A DNA stretch of 64,000 nt, taken from an uncultured Desulfuromonas sp. GTDB lineage: Bacteria > Desulfobacterota > Desulfuromonadia > Desulfuromonadales > Desulfuromonadaceae. Positions 60,125 to 64,000 of this stretch are shown here, in pieces (the first letter of the stretch is position 1; every line of letters starts with the position of its first letter). The position numbers were made by a program, and so were the translations under genes. The stretch is from contig NZ_OY787469.1 in the NCBI RefSeq assembly GCF_963678835.1, forward strand, positions 1,922,001 to 1,986,000, in the 5' to 3' direction. Under the pieces are notes generated by a model. It searched no databases and was not told where the DNA came from. It was given only the letters and a program-made list of their open reading frames with translations.

Positions 60125-61054
60125 ATGCCATCGTCAATGATTTCAGTGGTTGTCCCTGTTTATAACAGTGAAAATAGCTTGGTGTCGCTTTATGAACGTA
60201 CGGAGAGGGTTTTTGCTGCGCTGAATCGCCCTTATGAGCTGCTTCTGGTTGAAGATTGCGGTCAGGATGATAGCTGGGAGGTTATGTTGCGTTTAAAGCG
60301 GGAGCATAAACAGGTTCGAATCGCGCGGCTCTCGCGGAACTTTGGCCAGCATAATGCTCTATTGTGTGGATTTTCAATGGCCCGTGGTGAACTGATCGTG
60401 ACCATGGATGATGATCTGCAAAACCCGCCGGAGGAGATTCCCAAGTTGATCACGGCGATTGAGGAGCGTGATGTCGATGTTGTACACGGAATTGCCCAGC
60501 AACGGCAACACTCATGGATCAAAAATATCGGCAGTTCTGTCTATCATCGCTTTCTTAGTTGGCAGTACAAAGGCCTTCCAGATGCACCACTGAGCAATTT
60601 CCGAATTGCCCGAAGAAAAGTGATTGAGGATATCTGCCAGTTCAGGTCACCAAATCCTGCTGTCGGGCTGCTGTTGCTTAACGTGACCCGCAGTATGGCC
60701 TCCATTCCCGTTGAACATCATCCGAGGCAATACGGGCGGAGTACCTACTCTCTTAGCGCGTTGATCCGTTTTTTCTTTAATGGGATCATTTACAATACGG
60801 ACCTGCCCTTGAAAGCCGTGTTTTGCTTGGGGCTCAGCTCTCTTTTTCTCAGCATGGTGCTGGGCGGTTTTTATCTGTGTCGCTATTTGCTGGGTTATGT
60901 TGATGTCTCCGGATGGACAACCTTGGTGCTGGTGCTGTTGTTCTTTTCGGGAATCGGCATGTTTTCTCTTGGCCTTGTCGGAGAATATCTGACGAGGATC
61001 CTGCAGGAGGTTAATGGTGTACCGCAGTATATCGTGCGGGATAAAGAGGAATGA
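60125..61054 (+). CDS. Polyprenyl-phosphate glycosyltransferase (ArnC/DPM1-like GT2)
   Basis: 309 residues. GT2 domain: ISVVVPVYNSENSLVSLYER, LLVEDCGQDDSWEVM, RLSRNFGQHNALLCGF, VTMDDDLQNPPEEIPKLI (D-D-D-L-Q donor motif) and the R-x-R region SNFRIARRKVIEDI. Two C-terminal membrane segments (about 235-290). This is the plan of enzymes that load a sugar from a nucleotide donor onto undecaprenyl phosphate, as ArnC does with formyl-L-Ara4N. With WecE and an epimerase downstream, the sugar is probably a 4-amino-4,6-dideoxyhexose derivative. A GT-C enzyme upstream (57562) could use its product. Confidence 0.85.
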   Translation: MPSSMISVVVPVYNSENSLVSLYERTERVFAALNRPYELLLVEDCGQDDSWEVMLRLKREHKQVRIARLSRNFGQHNALLCGFSMARGELIVTMDDDLQNPPEEIPKLITAIEERDVDVVHGIAQQRQHSWIKNIGSSVYHRFLSWQYKGLPDAPLSNFRIARRKVIEDICQFRSPNPAVGLLLLNVTRSMASIPVEHHPRQYGRSTYSLSALIRFFFNGIIYNTDLPLKAVFCLGLSSLFLSMVLGGFYLCRYLLGYVDVSGWTTLVLVLLFFSGIGMFSLGLVGEYLTRILQEVNGVPQYIVRDKEE

Positions 61055-61082
61055 TCGTCTTGGTGCTGAAGGATGGCAATCA

Positions 61083-62225
61083 ATGAAGAAAGCACTGGTT
61101 CTTGGCGTCGGCAGCGCTCAGGTGGAGTTGATTCGTTATCTCAAATGTAACGGTTGGTATGTGATCGGTGCCGGTTATCGTCACGAGGGGGCCGGGCTGT
61201 CTTTTGTTGATCGGTTTGTCCTGTTGGATATTGTTGATGTCGATGCTCTGAGTGCGTTTGCGAAGAATGAGGCGATTGACCTAGTGTATTCCGTGGGGTC
61301 GGATCTCGCCGTGTTTTCCTGTGCTGGAATTGCAAATCGGCTCGGGCTTAAGACTCTGGTGTCTCCGGCACTGGCACGTCAACTTGACAATAAAGCCGGT
61401 TTGAGAACCTTTCTTGATCGAGCTCAACTCAGCCCGGTTCGCTGGACCTCTCTGCGTGAAGGATTTCTCCCTGAATCATGGGAACATTTCCCGGCGTTTA
61501 TCAAGCCGATCCGGAGTCAGGGCCAACGGGGGATTGTGCGAGTAAACAGTTCGATTGAACTACAAAAATTCATAACTTCAAATGACGGCAGTGACAACGG
61601 CAACCTTTTTTTGCTTGAGGAAGCTCTGCCAGGGCGTGAAATCTCAGCCAATGTTTTGGTTTGTGACGCTACGGTTTGTTTTCAGGCTTTTTCACAACGC
61701 GTGACCCTGCCCGGCATTGATTGCGGAATCCCGCAGGCACATCTTTTTCATGATGACATCGTCACGACTGAGGAGCGCGAAGCTCTCAGCGAATTGATTC
61801 AATCTGTCGTAACGGCACTTGAAATGCAAAACGGCCCTTTGTATTTTCAACTTAAGATGACACCGGCCGGGCCGAAGATTATTGAGTTCACTCCACGGTT
61901 GGACGGCTGTCATCTGTGGCGATTGATTTATCATTCCTGCGGGTTTGATCTCCTTGATGCGGTGTTCTCCCTGCTGGAGGAGCAGGTGCCGGTTTTGCCG
62001 CACTCTGCTGTCTATCAACCCTGTACTCTGGAATTTTTCTTCGAAAGGCCTGGTACGCAATTTGATCGCAGTCGTCATCCATTTCCGATGGATACCCTGT
62101 ACGGAGAATATTATTATCAGTCCGGCGAGCTGGTCCGACCGATAAACGGCCATATGGAAAAGGTGGGCTATGTTATAAGGGAAGGGATTCCTTTGGAATT
62201 CAAGAACGGTGGCAGGAGGCCATAA
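61083..62225 (+). CDS. ATP-grasp domain protein
   Basis: 380 residues from ATG 61083, behind AAGGAT; a longer frame overlapping the previous gene lacks conservation. A Rossmann-like start KALVLGVGSAQVELIRYL leads into a carbamoyl-phosphate-synthase-like ATP-grasp fold: VSPALARQLDNKAGLRTFL, PAFIKPIRSQGQRGIVRV (ATP lysine), FLLEEALPGREISANVLV (Glu) and YFQLKMTPAGPKIIEFTPRL (metal Glu/Asn region). Such enzymes form amide or peptide-like bonds using ATP. Between an ArnC-like enzyme and sugar-nucleotide enzymes, it may acylate an amino sugar. The substrate is unknown. Confidence 0.8.
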   Translation: MKKALVLGVGSAQVELIRYLKCNGWYVIGAGYRHEGAGLSFVDRFVLLDIVDVDALSAFAKNEAIDLVYSVGSDLAVFSCAGIANRLGLKTLVSPALARQLDNKAGLRTFLDRAQLSPVRWTSLREGFLPESWEHFPAFIKPIRSQGQRGIVRVNSSIELQKFITSNDGSDNGNLFLLEEALPGREISANVLVCDATVCFQAFSQRVTLPGIDCGIPQAHLFHDDIVTTEEREALSELIQSVVTALEMQNGPLYFQLKMTPAGPKIIEFTPRLDGCHLWRLIYHSCGFDLLDAVFSLLEEQVPVLPHSAVYQPCTLEFFFERPGTQFDRSRHPFPMDTLYGEYYYQSGELVRPINGHMEKVGYVIREGIPLEFKNGGRRP

Positions 62226-63119
62226 ATGAAGAAACAATGCATTGCAATTACAGGCGCTTGTGGCAGCATTGGGCAGGCTCTTGTTGCCACCTTGTCGGAA
62301 CAGCCTTTGCGTTTACTTAGCCGCTCATACGACAAACTAAAAGCATGTTTTCCTTCCAGGGGCATTGGAGAATTGTGCTCTGTTGATTACTCGATAGATC
62401 AATTGCGCTCTTCGCTCTCTGGTGTTGATTGCCTTGTTCATCTGGCGGCGTCACGCCCGGGAACGGAAGAAGAAACGCTAGAAACATATAGAGACAATAT
62501 CTTTATTACGGATTCTCTTTATCAGGTTTGCAGAGAGCTGAATATTTGCAATGTTGTTTATGCTTCTTCGACAGCGGTTTACTCATCCATAAATACAATT
62601 CCCTATGAGGAACGGGAGATTGCCGGACCCGCAAATTTCTATGCACTGAGCAAACTTATAGGAGAAAGTCTGGGAGAACTTTATGGATTGAAACAAAAAG
62701 CATTGCGTATCGCCTCGGTCATTGCTCCGGATGAAAATCCGGCGTACATGAGAATGGCTTTTATCCATAAGGCACTCAAAGGGCAAGATTTGAACATCTA
62801 TGCCGTCAGTCATCGCGAATACATCTATTATAAAGATGTTGTTGCGGCGATTGTTCTGGCATTGAACAAACCGGAACTGTCCGGGGTGTTCAATATCGGT
62901 TCAGGCGTCTCGGTGTCGAATCTGGACTATGCGCAATCGGTGAACCAAGTCCTTGCTCAGGGGACTCTGAATATCCACCTGACTGCGGATTGTTGTGAGA
63001 ACGGGGAAAACCATGTCATGGCGTGTGATAAGGCTCGGTGTGAACTGGGCTTTGCGGCAGGCTATTCACTGGATGCGGCGCTTAGGGAAATCGGTGAAGA
63101 TTTGAGGGCGCGGTTGTGA
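62226..63119 (+). CDS. NAD(P)-dependent epimerase/dehydratase (extended SDR)
   Basis: 297 residues, starting at the base after the previous stop, with AGGAGG (62214-62219) six bases ahead. AITGACGSIGQAL (dinucleotide site), CLVHLAASRPG, VVYASSTAVYSS, catalytic YALSKLIGESLGELYG and LRIASVIAPDENPAYM. Shorter than CapI/RmlB types and without their substrate motifs, closer to 4-reductases or epimerases of deoxy-sugars. Tight coupling to the ATP-grasp gene suggests one pathway. Product not assigned. Confidence 0.8.
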   Translation: MKKQCIAITGACGSIGQALVATLSEQPLRLLSRSYDKLKACFPSRGIGELCSVDYSIDQLRSSLSGVDCLVHLAASRPGTEEETLETYRDNIFITDSLYQVCRELNICNVVYASSTAVYSSINTIPYEEREIAGPANFYALSKLIGESLGELYGLKQKALRIASVIAPDENPAYMRMAFIHKALKGQDLNIYAVSHREYIYYKDVVAAIVLALNKPELSGVFNIGSGVSVSNLDYAQSVNQVLAQGTLNIHLTADCCENGENHVMACDKARCELGFAAGYSLDAALREIGEDLRARL

Positions 63120-63150
63120 TCTTTTTTATACATCTGAAACGACTGACTTT

Positions 63151-64000
63151 ATGAAAATCCCTTTCAATAAACCTTTTATCGTCGGTAAAGAACTGTTCTA
63201 TATTGCCCAGGCCGTCATTAGTGAGGCGCGACTGTCCGGCGGTGGTAAATTTACCCGCCAGTGTGAACAGTTGCTGGAAGAGCGCATCGGTGGCAGGGCG
63301 TTTCTGGTTCACTCCTGTACGGCAGCGTTGGAGATGGCTGCGATTCTGTGTAACCTGCAACCGGGCGACGAAGTGATCATGCCTTCATTTACCTTTGTCT
63401 CCACGGCCAATGCCTTTGTTTTACGTGGTGCCACACCTGTTTTTGTCGATATCCGTCGCGACACCCTGAACCTCGATGAAGAATTGATCGAAGCGGCCAT
63501 CACCCCGAAGACCAAAGCGATTGTGCCGGTTCATTACGGCGGTGTGCCCTGCAACATGGATCGTATTATGGAGATTGCCGATCACAACGGACTCTGGGTG
63601 ATCGAAGATGCCGCTCATGGGTTGTTTTCCCAATCCGGGGAGCAGCAACTCGGTGGTATCGGCCATCTGGGATGCTTCAGTTTTCACGAAACAAAGAACA
63701 TTATCAGTGGCGAAGGTGGCGCTTTATTGGTGAATGACCCCCGTCTGGTGGAGCGTGCGGAAATTATCCGTGAAAAAGGGACAAACCGCAGTCGGTTCTT
63801 TCGTGGCGAGGTGGATAAATATACCTGGATGGATCTGGGATCTTCCTACCTGCCGTCCGAACTGGTCGGGGCCTTTTTGTGGGCGCAACTTGAGCGCTCT
63901 GAGCAGATAAATACACAGCGCCGTCAACTGGCCGCGCGTTACTATGATGCGTTAGCCGATTTGCAACAGAATGGAAGCCTCGAGATGGCAAATCCCCTTG
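63151..64000 (+). CDS. wecE: dTDP-4-amino-4,6-dideoxygalactose transaminase (WecE/RffA type), cut by window end
   Basis: The frame is open from ATG 63151 to the last base (283 codons seen; family length about 375). PFNKPFIVGKELFYIAQAV, SGGGKFTRQCEQLLEE, FLVHSCTAALEMAAIL, DEVIMPSFTFVSTANAF, VPVHYGGVPCNMD, VIEDAAHGLFS, FSFHETKNIISGEGGALL (PLP lysine in E-T-K-N) and REKGTNRSRFFRGEVDKYTW match WecE almost block for block. It aminates dTDP-4-keto-6-deoxyglucose, an intermediate that RmlB here makes, giving dTDP-Fuc4N. So it may share precursor with the rhamnose pathway. The preceding sequence shows no clear ribosome site. Confidence 0.9.
   Translation, partial: MKIPFNKPFIVGKELFYIAQAVISEARLSGGGKFTRQCEQLLEERIGGRAFLVHSCTAALEMAAILCNLQPGDEVIMPSFTFVSTANAFVLRGATPVFVDIRRDTLNLDEELIEAAITPKTKAIVPVHYGGVPCNMDRIMEIADHNGLWVIEDAAHGLFSQSGEQQLGGIGHLGCFSFHETKNIISGEGGALLVNDPRLVERAEIIREKGTNRSRFFRGEVDKYTWMDLGSSYLPSELVGAFLWAQLERSEQINTQRRQLAARYYDALADLQQNGSLEMANPL

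Noticed and set aside
1-64000. CRISPR arrays, insertion sequences, tRNA/rRNA genes or prophage genes
   Set aside because: No regularly spaced repeats, transposase or integrase motifs, or structural RNA were seen on either strand.

Overview
This window looks like chromosomal DNA of a Gram-negative, selenium-using, cytochrome-rich bacterium. A Desulfuromonadales member (Desulfuromonas/Pelobacter/Geobacter relatives) fits best. The grounds are heptose-based LPS core genes, a type II secretion operon, a multiheme c-type cytochrome with an in-frame UGA plus SECIS-like hairpin, and a moderate GC content. The species is inferred, not proven. Almost every gene builds, decorates or exports cell-surface material. 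I see no transcription factor, tRNA, rRNA, CRISPR array, transposase or phage gene.

Layout. (1) 1-6486: glycosyltransferases, a YrbL-like kinase, a GT-D glycosyltransferase, an O-antigen ligase and a CapI-type epimerase. (2) 6934-13893: tightly overlapping LPS-core operon (Trm112-like protein, waaF, waaC, gmhA, kinase-like gene, waaG, waaP, GT39/ArnT-like membrane transferase). (3) 13894-20122, minus strand: pyruvyltransferase, NodU-like carbamoyltransferase, a protein with two kinase-like domains, an InaA-like protein and a sugar-nucleotide epimerase. (4) 20451-31464 and on: hldE, then a dTDP-rhamnose operon rmlB-rmlD-[module]-rmlA-rmlC. The module (24495-30332) encodes a TPR-like anchored protein, a CotH-kinase/beta-helix protein, a VTC-domain protein and a DUF4956 membrane protein. 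A decayed copy of the 5' end of rmlA sits directly after rmlD, so the module appears to have split the rml operon. (5) 32170-39784: ABC-type polysaccharide exporter (wzm, wzt with C-terminal binding domain), a methyltransferase, a methyltransferase/coiled-coil/glycosyltransferase fusion and two more glycosyltransferases. This is the layout expected for a chain-capped, ABC-exported O-polysaccharide, probably containing rhamnose. (6) 40055-51272: type II secretion genes in order gspE-F-G-H-I-J-K-L-M-C-D. (7) 51335-57525: selenocysteine tetraheme cytochrome, an abundant-looking secreted acidic protein with its own promoters, leader and terminator, and a transglutaminase-elicitor-like secreted protein that shares a C-terminal repeat domain with it. 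(8) 57562-64000: GT-C-like membrane protein with TPR-like tail, ArnC/DPM1-like transferase, ATP-grasp enzyme, epimerase and WecE-type aminotransferase (cut by the window end).

How it works together. Blocks 1-3 make and phosphorylate or otherwise decorate the inner and outer LPS core. Blocks 4-5 supply dTDP-L-rhamnose and make, cap and export an O-polysaccharide for the ligase in block 1. Block 6 exports folded proteins across the outer membrane, and the secreted proteins of block 7 are natural candidate substrates. Block 8 probably makes and transfers a 4-amino-sugar.

The most notable points are the UGA/SECIS cytochrome, the CotH-VTC-DUF4956 module with the rmlA remnant beside it, the methyltransferase/coiled-coil/GT fusion, the set of six kinase-like domains, and the repeat domain shared by the two neighbouring secreted proteins.
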